The notes: generated by a model not told the origin, from the sequence alone. A DNA stretch of 39,160 nucleotides from an uncultured Christensenella sp. (GCA_949294455.1 CASFHD010000010.1:1-39160); one strand, 5' to 3'. Positions 9,001 to 18,300 are shown, counted from the stretch's first letter. Made by a program: numbers and translations.

Positions 9001-10249
9001 TACATATTCTGCTTATGTAAAAACAAGTGATTACGATAGTTATGTAACTGCTTCAGGTGAGGCAAATGAAGGATATTCTCTTGTAACTGAAGGCAACTAT
9101 GTGTATGCTGTGAATGATACTTCTGAAGATGACAAAGTGTTAGTTATGATTAAAGCTGATGATTTAGTATTTACTACTGTTGTTTCAGAAGATGAATTAG
9201 AAGTAGATTTTGGACTCCTTGATGAAGTTCCTACAACAGCACCTTTGTATCAAAATGGTACTGTTTACAATAAAATCTATATTCCTGACTTTAAACCAAG
9301 TTATAGTGATATTGAAGCAATAGATTGGGACAATACTAAAATTACTGTTAAATATTCTGATACTAGCGCCAATGTAACTGTTAGTGAAGATGCTGATGGA
9401 AAGTATTTTGAACCTTCTAATGGAAGTGGTGAATACATTGTAACATACACTGTTATGACTACAACCGGTAAAACTGCTACTGAAGATTATACTATTAAAG
9501 TTGGAGATAATACTCCTCCTGTAATTACGGTTGAAAGTTCATTAGATACACTATTGAGTGCAAATAAAACTTTAACCGGCGATAGTTATACTTTAGTTAT
9601 TAAAGCGTCTGATATTACAGTGACAGATAAGGGCTGGAATGATGAAGATAAATCAGACTATGTTCAAAATTTAATTTCTGGTGAAAAAATCAAAAATTAC
9701 ATTGTTGTTAGATATCTAGATACGGATACTGTAATTAGTGGTACTTATAAAGATGGACAATTAACCTATATTTTAAGTAATACTGGTAAATATTCTGTAA
9801 CTATAACTATTACTGATGATAACAATAATACAACTACAAAATCTTATAATTTCGCTTTATCTACAAATGCTGAAGACGATAACAAAAACGACAGTATTGT
9901 AGGTATGGTACTGATAGTAATTTCATTATTGATTTTAGGTGGAGTAATTGCTTATTTCTCATTCGCAGGTAAAGGCAATGGTGGAAATAGTGGTAAAACC
10001 AAGAGAACTAAAAAAGAATCTTCTAAAAACAAAAAAGTGGAAGGAAATAATGAAGTAGTTGAAATCGAAAACAACTTGGATAAATCAGTTGAAGATGTAA
10101 AAGAAGAATCTAAAGTTGAAAACGATGAAATTAAAGATGCTTCTGTTGAAGATAAAACTGTAGATTCTGAATTAAAAGAAAGCGGTATTGACAATGTTGA
10201 AAGTTCAGATTCCCAACCAGAAAAAGATGAAGAAAAAAATGATAAATAA
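6059..10249 (+). CDS. Large Ig-like-repeat surface protein with C-terminal membrane anchor
   Basis: 1396 residues. An N-terminal signal peptide (KK, hydrophobic core, ASAA near residue 34) is followed by about 1240 extracellular residues. At least seven modules end in the strand pattern G-x-Y-x-[VI]-x-[YIT] (near 137, 264, 399, 887, 977, 1124, 1243), and linkers such as DKTAPEF (about 801) and DNTPPVITV (about 1148) are typical of bacterial Ig-like/DUF5011-type domains. A single TM segment (about 1280-1304) precedes a roughly 92-residue cytoplasmic tail, first Lys-rich and then Glu/Asp/Lys-rich. There is no LPXTG motif. Probably adhesion, cell-wall contact or scaffolding; no catalytic motif seen. 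Own promoter and terminator. Confidence 0.82.
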   Translation: MKKTISRFFIMAFSFMLILGFIVTAPVSSIIASAATGKVIKSVEFEAQQVQHTLEISDEEFKVYLPSVKVVYTDSTTAEYMTATLPEGNLTVKIVDPKGKVFTDEYDFTSSGYSAVSENSFSLQDNTLSLNSDVSNGRYKVSFAYSEGDETYTSETYNINVNGKSYSLDFTDFDGIVPTKTNKGLPITLPKPSVISNDDVKVNEGEVSVKIVKNSKQLATATYSLSQNTWSITYADADVGSQSSYSDIIKLENNDLILTPDIDGNYEVTYKFVGHSDTKSKVYSISVTEDFETDRNDLTYDKFSFSGLTMNETVDLLYSNSDKTTKRFNVYYEDVSSTQPVDVLMDIIVTNVNAKTDNNPNGVVLCSRNSEFDSNSEYFGYFEDAEQKNTTELKLTYKGDYKIYYKISDFFGNEILIEKTISNIDDNRSPKVYFVEDYDLAAVTGIDDVVQADYLVPTQWGYKNIELPAIYSDDLGSDFTEMRTIKRTIKCASASDTTEYDVDALAKMLGLDKDKTIYSHSVVFNFINDNFDFKTLLGYDESTSQYTFETFIEEHSISNWEELTDYEKLMKITEVLDELQTTYEAAEDPAENTNPYKTKDSIVTASKYTIRYSVQDKNLNYGYSTEYSMYMSTQDSIATDTKVSIDLEYITDYITANETITFAKPTASDYVDGNSDYINGVITETGSNVRDSRVEVKTYYTYYDKSEDEIKQMLQNPAYTVVNTEKGFQIKNSDSVIFEAFTIKENDDGTTMSFNITDDETYSSSNNSMKVMVVATSKYSSNENISVKLSNEINIIDVSTDKTAPEFVSMEEVTQLFNGTERVVFGQGEKVTIPTVTFNDVNDPYLKASVKAYTTDGDDITIYNTNVSYESGNTIIGGGYFTTTAVGIYHIVYTVVDAAGNATNYITLCEVESTETPIISVKWSSSLSSVDFGSTVTLPNATVIQGDSTVNDAVTNITISGPGYSRANNKVTFTQNGEYTITYSAYVKTSDYDSYVTASGEANEGYSLVTEGNYVYAVNDTSEDDKVLVMIKADDLVFTTVVSEDELEVDFGLLDEVPTTAPLYQNGTVYNKIYIPDFKPSYSDIEAIDWDNTKITVKYSDTSANVTVSEDADGKYFEPSNGSGEYIVTYTVMTTTGKTATEDYTIKVGDNTPPVITVESSLDTLLSANKTLTGDSYTLVIKASDITVTDKGWNDEDKSDYVQNLISGEKIKNYIVVRYLDTDTVISGTYKDGQLTYILSNTGKYSVTITITDDNNNTTTKSYNFALSTNAEDDNKNDSIVGMVLIVISLLILGGVIAYFSFAGKGNGGNSGKTKRTKKESSKNKKVEGNNEVVEIENNLDKSVEDVKEESKVENDEIKDASVEDKTVDSELKESGIDNVESSDSQPEKDEEKNDK

Positions 10250-10250
10250 A

Positions 10251-10273
10251 AAAACACCTTCGGGTGTTTTTTT
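10251..10273 (+). terminator. Terminator of the Ig-like surface gene
   Basis: AAAACACC (10251-10258), TTCG tetraloop, GGTGTTTT (10263-10270) and further T residues; one of the clearest terminators in the window. Confidence 0.93.
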
Positions 10274-10303
10274 ATTGCTATAAATTACAAAATTTAATAA
10301 ATA

Positions 10304-10363
10304 TAATTTTATATTAATAATTCTAATTTTATATTAATAATTCTAATTTTATATTTATAATTG
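10304..10363. repeat. Three tandem copies of a 20-bp AT repeat
   Basis: The unit begins TAATTTTATATTAATAAT; copies at 10304-10323 and 10324-10343 are identical and 10344-10363 differs at two positions. More degenerate TAATT-rich units appear to continue to about 10520. The stretch lies between two converging genes (surface protein and PAP2) and has no coding sense. Confidence 0.75.
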
Positions 10364-10581
10364 TAGTTTAATATTTTAATTGCATATTTATTAATTATGA
10401 TTTGAAATTTATTAATATTGATTTGTTAATTAATGATTGTGATTTGTAATTTAACAATTGTATTTTAGTATTTATAAATTGTGATTTATTATTTATTAGT
10501 CGTAATTTTATTAATATGTTAAATTTATTAAATTCGTTATTTAATATAAATAATATAAAAACTTTATTTGGAATTTGAATT

Positions 10582-11169
10582 TTAAATTTGTTTGTTTTGA
10601 CTGTTTTTAGTTACTTTTTTTAATTTTTGTTTATATTTGAATATTTTTAGACATTTTGTTATTAATATAAAAGAAAAATACGCTATTAATGAAATTAAAA
10701 TACTTGCTGTCATATCCGTTAAATAATGTTTTCCTAAATACATTCTGTCAATCAATGATAATATTATAATGCAAAGTGATATTAAAAGATAATTAATCTT
10801 TAGTCGTTTGTTATAAGAATCTTTTATTAAAAAATAATATACAAATAGCAATATTAAGCATATTGATAGTACATGACCACTTGGAAAGCTTTGTCCAGAT
10901 GAAGCATCGCCTATTAGCATAATTTCTGATGAATAATCGTATGGTCTTGTTCGATTAAAAAGACTTTTCAATATGTATTCATTAAAAATCATTGTTACAG
11001 CATAGATAAACGCAAAAATAACGCCGTTTTTTCGATTTTTTACAAATATGAATATAAATGCTATAGTAAATCCTATAATTCCTATTAAATCAGCAAAAAT
11101 CAAAAAAAATCTATCACTAAATGCACTTCGCATTTCTTGAATCGTTTTGATTAGTTCAATCTCAAACAT
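10582..11169 (-). CDS. PAP2-family membrane phosphatase
   Basis: 195 residues with about five membrane helices. All three parts of the PAP2/phosphatidic-acid phosphatase signature are present: K68-x6-R75-P76, PSGH at 96-99, and S138-x3-R142-x5-H148-x3-D152, the last two histidines being the catalytic pair. Such enzymes remove phosphate from undecaprenyl pyrophosphate, phosphatidate or phosphatidylglycerophosphate on the outer face of the membrane; which substrate is used cannot be told. AGGGG lies just before the ATG. It is a single-gene unit with a promoter of its own on the minus strand. Confidence 0.9.
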   Translation of the reverse strand: MFEIELIKTIQEMRSAFSDRFFLIFADLIGIIGFTIAFIFIFVKNRKNGVIFAFIYAVTMIFNEYILKSLFNRTRPYDYSSEIMLIGDASSGQSFPSGHVLSICLILLFVYYFLIKDSYNKRLKINYLLISLCIIILSLIDRMYLGKHYLTDMTASILISLIAYFSFILITKCLKIFKYKQKLKKVTKNSQNKQI

Positions 11170-11193
11170 TTTATTCCCCTATATCTATATTAA

Positions 11194-11221
11194 ATTATCA
11201 TAATTTTAAATTTTGTGTCAA
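11194..11221 (-). promoter_or_regulatory. Promoter of the PAP2 gene
   Basis: On the minus strand TTGACA (11221-11216), 16-base spacer, GATAAT (11199-11194), about 25 bases before the start codon. Confidence 0.6.
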
Positions 11222-11510
11222 TTATTAATATTTTAATTTCTAAATTTTTAGTCTAATAAAATAAGTAGATAATATAAAAAATTTCATTCACATTTATTGA
11301 GATTCGTATAGATAAAGTTTATGAGTTTGAGTTTATTACTAAACATTTTTTTAAATATTCTAAATATGTTCTCAATTTACCTAAATTATATTTTAATTTT
11401 GTAAATGTTTTATTATTATAAAATTGCAAATATCAACTTCAATTTAGAAAATGTTTTATTAGCAGTTTGTAAATATTAATTTTAAATTTTTTAATTTGTA
11501 TATATTTTTT

Positions 11511-11598
11511 TGGCGCAGAGAACAGGATTTGAACCTGCGGACGCTTTCACGTCACACGATTTCCAATCGTGCTCATTCGACCACTCTGACATCTCTGC
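11511..11598 (-). tRNA. tRNA-Ser (anticodon GGA)
   Basis: 88-nt class II tRNA. Acceptor arms GCAGAGA and TCTCTGC close with discriminator G and an encoded CCA. The anticodon stem CACGA/TCGTG holds loop TTGGAAA, giving anticodon GGA (reads UCC/UCU). A long variable arm GACG-TGAAAG-CGTC, as in all serine tRNAs, is followed by the T arm with GGTTCAAATCC. It stands alone, not in a tRNA cluster. Confidence 0.96.
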
Positions 11599-11608
11599 AT
11601 ATTTTGTA

Positions 11609-11637
11609 ATTGTATCATAATTGTATTTGCAAATCAA
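11609..11637 (-). promoter_or_regulatory. Promoter of tRNA-Ser
   Basis: Minus strand TTGATT (11637-11632), 17-base spacer ending in TGA, TACAAT (11614-11609). The expected start of transcription is only a few bases before the mature 5' end at 11598. Confidence 0.7.
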
Positions 11638-11782
11638 GTGTATAAATTTGACAATGCATTTTTTTGTTTATTTAAAATTTTTAAAGGTAATTATCTAAAA
11701 TATATGATTTACTAATTGTTAATATTAAATCAGGCATAAATTGAATTTTAAAAGTGTAAAATATACACCTCGTTAATAAAAT

Positions 11783-11808
11783 AAAAAAACAAGCATTATT
11801 TTGCCTGT
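11783..11808 (-). terminator. Terminator, minus strand, after the possible 30-residue peptide
   Basis: Reading the minus strand, ACAGGCA pairs with TGCTTGT (11808-11802 with 11795-11789, one G-U pair) across a 6-nt loop, followed by seven T residues. No larger gene lies between this and the spmB terminator. Confidence 0.75.
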
Positions 11809-11828
11809 AATTTTAAAATGAATTTTAA

Positions 11829-11921
11829 TTATATTATTCCACATTTTGCTAAAAAACAAACGGCGATTATAATAATTGCAAAAAATATTAAAAATTTTAT
11901 AAATCTGAATAACTTTCTCAT
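11829..11921 (-). CDS. Possible 30-residue membrane peptide
   Basis: A 30-codon frame: basic head (MRKLFRFIKF), one hydrophobic helix (LIFFAIIIIAVCFLA) and a short KCGII tail, ended by TAA and followed within 25 bases by a good terminator. The layout resembles bacterial small single-pass peptides. Against it, there is no clear ribosome binding site before the ATG and no firm promoter. No function can be given; coding is a guess supported mainly by the positive-inside topology and the matching terminator. Confidence 0.35.
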   Translation of the reverse strand: MRKLFRFIKFLIFFAIIIIAVCFLAKCGII

Positions 11922-12060
11922 GATAATATTTTATCAAATTTATTAAAAAAATAAAATCTTTTTTTACATTTTGTAAATATATTTTATCATCATCAGATAG
12001 AAATTAGACTTTAAAAATTTATATTCGTTGTATAATTAGTTTTATAAGCATATTATAATT

Positions 12061-12097
12061 TAAACAAAAAGAACTAACAAAAAGCCTTACTGTTAGT
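12061..12097 (-). terminator. Terminator of the spmAB operon
   Basis: Minus strand ACTAACA (12097-12091) pairs with TGTTAGT (12079-12073) across an 11-nt loop and is followed by TTC and five T residues. It lies about 100 bases beyond the spmB stop. Confidence 0.65.
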
Positions 12098-12194
12098 CCA
12101 AATTTTAAAAATAGTTTCGCATTTGATTTGTAATTCATTATTAATATAAAAAGATACATTTAGTTTATATAAATCAACATAGCAAATATTAGTT

Positions 12195-12701
12195 TTACAT
12201 AAATCTACATAACAAACAGGATAAAATTGCACAAAATATATTACATAAAACGGCAATAGGAATAGTGAGCATAGTTTTTTTAACTTTTGTCGCAGAAAAG
12301 TATATACTTGCAACATAAAATATTGTATCGCTTGAACCCATCAAAACCGAAGCACATCTTCCTACATAACTATCTACTCCGTAATTTTTAAAAATATCTT
12401 GTAACACGACATAACCTGCATTTGAAGAAAATGGTCTAATAATTATCAACTCTGTCAACTCTTTAGGTATTCCTATAAGATTAAACATTGGAGATAAAAT
12501 ATTTGCTAATATTTGAGATAATCCACTTACTTTAAATAGTTCAATTGCTATAAACATCGCCACTATAGTTGGAAGTAGTGTTTTAATCAAATCAATAGCG
12601 CCAACTGTCCCATTTTGAAAACTCTTATATGCATCATTTTTTTTAATAATTGAATAAGTCAAAACAAATACAATTAAAATAGGGAAAATTATATCAGCCA
12701 T
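12195..12701 (-). CDS. spmB: Spore maturation protein B
   Basis: 168-residue membrane protein of the nucleoside-recognition (GATE) fold family. SpmB acts with SpmA in the forespore and is needed for proper dehydration of the spore core in Bacillus and Clostridium. Family features seen: TVGAIDLIKTLLPTIVAMF, then PMFNLIGIPKELTELIIIRPFSSNAG, and GRCASVLMGSSDTIFYVASIYF. Length is near the usual 175. The start codon overlaps the spmA stop (TAATG), so the two are translationally coupled. Confidence 0.95.
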   Translation of the reverse strand: MADIIFPILIVFVLTYSIIKKNDAYKSFQNGTVGAIDLIKTLLPTIVAMFIAIELFKVSGLSQILANILSPMFNLIGIPKELTELIIIRPFSSNAGYVVLQDIFKNYGVDSYVGRCASVLMGSSDTIFYVASIYFSATKVKKTMLTIPIAVLCNIFCAILSCLLCRFM

Positions 12702-13258
12702 TATTTCAACTTCCTATAAATTAATTTTATTAACAGAATTCCAAGAATAGTAGGTAGATATGTTGCAATTATAGTTGGAAATAAAATTGAAGCTGGAGAC
12801 ACTGAACCTGCTAATGCTCTTAAACCTATAACTGTTGTAGGCAATACTTGTATCCCTGTTGAATTGATTACAACTAAAAGCATCATACCTTTTGTTGCTT
12901 TTTCGCTACCCTGATCCATTCCTTGCATTGCCTTTAGGCCAAAAGGGGTGGCGGCGCTCCCTAATCCTAATATGTTAGAAGCAACATTTAAGCAAATATT
13001 TTTTTTAGTATCATCGTCATATTTGCCAAATATTTTATCTACAGGTTTTGATAAAAGTTGTGATAATTTATGACTTAATTTTGTATCATCTAAAATTTGC
13101 AAAAGCCCAAGCCATAGAGCATAAATTCCTAAAAACTCTATGCACATTGTTATTGCATTTTTAGAAGCACCTATCATTGTCAAAACTACATTTGCAGGGG
13201 TTGATAGTAAAAGCATTATAATACTGCTTACTATCATTAATAGCCACATTTTACTCAT
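12701..13258 (-). CDS. spmA: Spore maturation protein A
   Basis: 185-residue polytopic membrane protein, partner of SpmB. The signature segment ASNILGLGSAATPFGLKAM and the following NSTGIQVLPTTVIGLRALAG are characteristic of SpmA. First gene of a two-gene minus-strand operon, diverging from tatD over 197 bases. There is no strong Shine-Dalgarno before the ATG; a second ATG three codons in is possible. A sporulation-type promoter would be expected, but none was identified with confidence. Confidence 0.95.
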   Translation of the reverse strand: MSKMWLLMIVSSIIMLLLSTPANVVLTMIGASKNAITMCIEFLGIYALWLGLLQILDDTKLSHKLSQLLSKPVDKIFGKYDDDTKKNICLNVASNILGLGSAATPFGLKAMQGMDQGSEKATKGMMLLVVINSTGIQVLPTTVIGLRALAGSVSPASILFPTIIATYLPTILGILLIKLIYRKLK

Positions 13259-13407
13259 ATATAAACAATATTAAAATTTAAAAAAATAATGAAAATTAAG
13301 ACAAATTTTATAAAATTAATAAAGAAATCGACAAATTTTGCATTTTTCTAAAAAAATATGTATTTTTTTATGTTTTTAAGATTAACTTTTATAAAATTTA
13401 TTATTTC

Positions 13408-13436
13408 TTGTTTAATTAAAGTAAATGTGCTATACT
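13408..13436 (+). promoter_or_regulatory. Promoter of tatD-rsmA
   Basis: TTGTTT (13408-13413), 17-base spacer, TATACT (13431-13436); AGGAGG (13446-13451) follows directly, giving a very short leader before the ATG at 13456. Confidence 0.75.
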
Positions 13437-13455
13437 AAACTAATTAGGAGGAAAT

Positions 13456-14211
13456 ATGATAGATACTCATTGTCATTTAAATGATTCGGCTTATGAAAAT
13501 TATAATGAAATCTTGAAAAACTTTTACAATGAAGGTGGTGAAACTTTAATATGTATTGGCTGTGATGAACAATCAAATGCAAAAGCAAGACAAATATCTA
13601 TTATAAATTCAGTATATTATTCTGTTGGAATTCATCCTGAATATGCAGACAAGTTTAATGTATCAAAAATGATTTATGAATTAAAAAACAGAACAGATAA
13701 ATTAGTGGCAATAGGAGAAATTGGATTAGATTATCACTATGTTGGATTTGATAAAAATCTTCAAATAGAAGCATTTAAAAAACAAATTGAATTAGCAAAA
13801 GAATACGACCTTCCTATTATCGTTCACTGTAGAGATGCTTATGAAGATTGCTTGGAAGTTTTAAAAAGTTTTTTGCCTATTAAAAAAGGTGGGGTTATAC
13901 ACTGTTTCAGCGCAGATATTGAGTTCGCTAAAAAAGTAATAGAAATGGGTTTTAAAATTTCTTTTACAGGCAACATAACATTTAAAAATAATGACAATTT
14001 GCGGGAAATTATAAAAGAAATTGATTTGAGCAATATTTTAGCAGAAACGGACAGTCCTTATATGTCTCCGGTGCCGTTTAGAGGTCAGAGAAATGAGCCT
14101 AAAAATGTTTTAAAAATTATTGAAAAAATTTCCGAAATAAAAGGTTTGGATTTTGATACTTGTGATAAGATTTTATCAAATAATGCAAAAAAATTATTTA
14201 ATTTGAAGTAG
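13456..14211 (+). CDS. tatD: TatD-family metal-dependent DNase
   Basis: 251 residues, the normal length for the family, TIM-barrel amidohydrolase-like nuclease. Metal ligands in order: THCH (H5, H7), E88 in GEIGLDYH, H124 in VHCRD, H149 in IHCFSAD and D199 in ETDSP. TatD/YcfH proteins act as 3'-5' exonucleases or in D-aminoacyl-type hydrolysis; the physiological substrate here is not known. First gene of an operon with rsmA, six bases apart, an arrangement common in Bacillota. Confidence 0.95.
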   Translation: MIDTHCHLNDSAYENYNEILKNFYNEGGETLICIGCDEQSNAKARQISIINSVYYSVGIHPEYADKFNVSKMIYELKNRTDKLVAIGEIGLDYHYVGFDKNLQIEAFKKQIELAKEYDLPIIVHCRDAYEDCLEVLKSFLPIKKGGVIHCFSADIEFAKKVIEMGFKISFTGNITFKNNDNLREIIKEIDLSNILAETDSPYMSPVPFRGQRNEPKNVLKIIEKISEIKGLDFDTCDKILSNNAKKLFNLK

Positions 14212-14217
14212 GTTATT

Positions 14218-15012
14218 ATGGAATATAAACACGAATTGGGACAAAATTTTATTTACGATAAAAATTTAATATCAAGTCTGGTTAAATTAACTGATGTAGG
14301 TTTTGATGATGTAGTGATTGAAATAGGAGCAGGTGTTGGTAGTTTAACAAGAGAACTTGCTAGAAATTGTAAAAAAGTTTATAGTTTTGAAATAGATTTA
14401 GATTTGTCAGATAAATTGAAAGAATTAGAACAAGAATTTGATAATGTCGAAATCATTTTTAACGATTTTATGAAAGTCGATTTTGGTAAATTTTTGAACG
14501 AAATTAAATTAGATAGGATAAAAGTTGTGGCTAATATACCGTACTATATAACAACACCTATTATTTTTAAATTATGTGAATATAGAGATAAAATTATATC
14601 TATGTATTTTATGGTTCAAAATGAAGTCGCTACTCGTTTTGCAAGCAAAAGTGGTTCTAAAGAATATGGGATACCAAGCATTACAATGCAAGCTATTAGT
14701 GATGTAAAAATTTTGAAAATTGTAGGGAAACAGTGCTTTACACCTGTTCCTAAAGTTGATAGTGCGTTTATAGAATTTAAAATAAATTTGAATAAATTTG
14801 ATATTTCAAATTACAATAAATTTTGTGATTTTATTAAATCTTGTTTTGCTATGCGAAGAAAAACTATCTTTAATAATATTAAAAAGATTTCATTGTTTGA
14901 CAATGATAATATTTTAAAAATTTTACACAACTTAAATTTAGATGAAAAATTAAGACCAGAACAAATATGTATTGAAGACTATGTAAAAATGTTTAATTCA
15001 TTTTATTCATAG
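14218..15012 (+). CDS. rsmA: 16S rRNA adenine dimethyltransferase RsmA (KsgA)
   Basis: 264 residues. Uses S-adenosylmethionine to dimethylate two adjacent adenosines in the 3' hairpin of 16S rRNA late in 30S maturation. GQNFIYD at the N-terminus, SAM motif I EIGAGVG (35-41), catalytic NIPYY (106-110) and the C-terminal PVPKVDSAF and FAMRRKTIFNN segments are all standard. It overlaps no gene but follows tatD by six bases, with the ribosome binding site at the end of tatD. Confidence 0.97.
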   Translation: MEYKHELGQNFIYDKNLISSLVKLTDVGFDDVVIEIGAGVGSLTRELARNCKKVYSFEIDLDLSDKLKELEQEFDNVEIIFNDFMKVDFGKFLNEIKLDRIKVVANIPYYITTPIIFKLCEYRDKIISMYFMVQNEVATRFASKSGSKEYGIPSITMQAISDVKILKIVGKQCFTPVPKVDSAFIEFKINLNKFDISNYNKFCDFIKSCFAMRRKTIFNNIKKISLFDNDNILKILHNLNLDEKLRPEQICIEDYVKMFNSFYS

Positions 15013-15271
15013 TTTTTTTATTTTGTAAAATTAATTTTTTTATTTTTGCTAATTTAATTTTTATATAAATATAAAATTATTAATTTAAGTAAAAAAATAA
15101 AAAATATTAAAAATAATTATTTATTTTCATTATTTTATTAAAAAATGTAAATTTTATTTAAAAAAATTATTTTTTTTAATTTTTTTTCGAAATTTAATAA
15201 TTATTTTTTAAATAATTTATATTTTATTTTTTTCTTTATTTTAAAGATAATTTTTATTTTCGACAATATAT
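15013..15271. other. Almost GC-free intergenic stretch
   Basis: Between 15013 and 15240 only nine of 228 bases are G or C. Long mixed A and T runs, no gene, no clear terminator. It ends at the promoter of the giant gene and could act as an upstream A/T element or transcription barrier. Confidence 0.7.
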
Positions 15272-15301
15272 TTGACTTTAATATTATTAATAATATATAA
15301 T
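15272..15301 (+). promoter_or_regulatory. Promoter of the giant surface gene
   Basis: TTGACT (15272-15277), 18-base spacer, TATAAT (15296-15301). Confidence 0.75.
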
Positions 15302-15317
15302 TATTTTGAAAATTGTG

Positions 15318-15339
15318 TAAATACTAAATTTAGTATTTA
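15318..15339. promoter_or_regulatory. Perfect 22-bp palindrome in the leader of the giant gene
   Basis: TAAATACTAAA (15318-15328) is followed at once by its exact complement (15329-15339). It begins 17 bases after the -10 box and ends before the AAAGGGG ribosome binding site, a place where a dimeric repressor could block transcription or the RNA could fold. Confidence 0.55.
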
Positions 15340-15363
15340 TTAGAACATTTAAAGGGGTATAAA

Positions 15364-18300
15364 ATGTTTGGTGATAATAATTTAAGAGCAACAAAAAGGG
15401 CTTCTAGTATTGAAAAAAAGACTAAGGTACCTTTATTTAAAATGATTCTAAAAGTTTTGGGCATTTCAGCCTTAGTTGTCGCAGTAGTGGGTGGTGGAGT
15501 AACTCTTGCTTTTTATTTGCTTGGTAAAAAACAAATAGAAGCGACTTCTATTTCATTTAAAAACTTATTAGGTGAAAGCATTGAATATATAGATTGGACT
15601 TATGATATTTCAGATGAATCCACCAATACGCTGTCGTTTATGCTTTCGGGTGAACCTAATAATAGTAACAAGCAAAATATTAAAATTATGTTTGCCACAG
15701 AAGATGGCAGTGCAGTAGGAGCTGATTTCGTTGACGAAACTTGCTATAATGAGCTAACGTCAAACAAGTATAGATTAGGCGATGTGATTGATATTAAGTT
15801 GAAAGAAAACGTTACTAATTTTGATGGGTTAATTAAAATTCGCGCTTATATTCCTAACAAAATTATGTCAAATCCTTTATCTATATATGTTGACAGGTCA
15901 ATTACTGATATTGCAGTAAATAGTAGTAACAATATGGTTTCTCAAGGTCAATTCATAGGTCCGGGTTTAAGTTCTGTTGAAATTGATAACAACACTGTAA
16001 TTCCTAGTCAAACAATTACTACTAGTGATGTAAATTTCCAAGTAGAAATACAACTGCCTGACAATTATTCCCTTTATGGTTATGATAAAGAATTAAGTGA
16101 TTTAAATGAAGTGTACGAAAAAGAAATAATGTATTATTATACTTCAAAAAGCAATTCAAATATTTCATATACGCAACTAATAAATAATGATGATTATATG
16201 AATAGTTTAAATGTGCCTTTTGCATTTGATATAAATGGAAATTTAAAAATTAATTCATCTGATGAAGGTACAAATACTTATTATTTAACAATTCTTGCTT
16301 TTAAAGATATTAAAAGTGCTAATTATATAAAATCTCAAACAATTTATTCACAAGACAATATCTATAATGCAAAAATGTTAGACATTAAAGAAATGTTCAC
16401 TAATATGGACAACTTTTTAGATTATGTCGTATGTCGTGAAGTGGCCATTACAGTTACTAGAGAATACATAAATTCAATAGATATTGGTGCTAATGGATTA
16501 AATTTAAATTTATTTAATGATAATAATATCTATTTGGACTATAATAGTGAAGAAATAAGTTCATCACTATCACTTACTCAAGACGGCGGTAAAAAATATA
16601 CAGGTGGTGCTGTTCAAGTTTTGAATCAATTTACAGGTAATATTATTGCTGAAAGTCCATCTAGTGGAGATATTGTAGCGATTTCAGGAATAAATATTTC
16701 AGATTTGTATATTGGAAACCAAAAAATTGAAAATATAAATCCTAATACAACATTTAATTTAAAGTGTTTAGATGAAAGTTCAAATTCTGTAAAATCTATT
16801 AAATACCAGATAGATAATATGTTTACAGATTTTGTGATTTTTAGACTTCCAGAAAATATAGGGAAAGCATTGAATTCAACTGGTGAAAAATTCATTGTAG
16901 TCAATGCAGAAGATAATGGAAATTATTTCTTGTATTATGGTACTTATGAAAGATTTTCTATTGACCCAGCTAGTAAAACGCACGACATTATTTACAATGA
17001 TGAAAATGCAATTACAGTTATAACAGTAGGCGGAAAAGTAGTTCGTGGTGAATATTTTAATTTTACCTTGAATGGAAGTTTAAACACAGTTTCTAGTCAG
17101 GTTATTATAAATAAGTATTCACAAGCATTAGGCGGGAATGAAAATATAATACTTAATTATAACGCTACAAATGGTTTTTACGAAGATAATTCAAAAACTT
17201 ATTCAATATACTTTGAAAGCCCAGTTTCATCTAACCTTAATGTTGGCACTTATTACGGAAAGGCGTCTTATGGAAACAGTAGCAGTTTAAATTGCATATT
17301 TAAAATGCAAGTAAATGGCTCAAGTCTTAACAATACTTCTGGTGTATTTTATAATGCAGAATCAGATGAATTGGTTGATTTTTCTAATATTGATGATGAC
17401 AAAATAAATTTGCTAGCTACACAAAAAACAACCGATGTAGATTATTTCAGTGGAACAATTTTATTTGTACTAGATTCAAATAATCTTGGCAATTTAAATG
17501 ATTACTTTAGTTTAGGTGAAACTAATTCAGAATATTTCAATTTAAAATCTATTAGTAGTTTAACTAATGACGGATTGGTATTAAAACTATTTGTTATAAA
17601 TGCTAATGGAAGTGTTATAAGTGATAGCGTTAGTGTTACGCTTTCTGCCGTAAATGGAAAACCATCATTTACTAATACTGACTTGAATTTTACAATTAGT
17701 GCAAATGATTTACAAAAAGAGCAGGATACTATCGCTTTTAAACAAAATGCTAATAACTATGCAGTAAATGTTGATGAAAGCATAGCACAAGTGCAATCAA
17801 ATAATTCTTATAAATCAATTGTATTGCTCGTTCAAGAAAATCAATTGGGATTATATGGCGTTGAAAGAGCAAAAATAGATGATAATTTTGTAAGCGTTCA
17901 AATTAATTCCATAACATATTATCTAGTGGGTATTTATGATAAAAATAGTGGGTTTTCTAATGTAATTCTTCCTAATTTTGACGGAGCAACAGAAATTACA
18001 TTATATTCAATAACATTAAAAACAATGCCTGAAACAGATTTGTCTTTATTTGTTAGCGAGTTGATTGAAAACTCACAAAATGGTGTAATATCAGAATCTA
18101 ATTTTGGTCAAATTTCAACTGATGTGTTGACTGTTAATGTTAGTTTTACAGATTTAGTTATAAATGGTGGGGTTGATACTAGTATAGAAAATTTTGCAAT
18201 TTATAGTTATGTATCATCTTCTGCTTCACTACCTGAAGGGATTTCTACTGAACTTACTGAATTTGTAGTAATAGATAATAATGCTTTATCAAAAATTTCT

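Noticed and set aside
9952..10257. 101-codon Ser/Phe-rich frame antisense to the end of the Ig-like surface gene
   Set aside because: Complement of Lys/Glu-rich codons; crosses the terminator; no start signals.
12074..12316. 80-codon minus-strand frame overlapping the end of spmB
   Set aside because: Lies in another frame of spmB and its terminator; Cys/Tyr/Phe-rich translation typical of AT-rich non-coding DNA.
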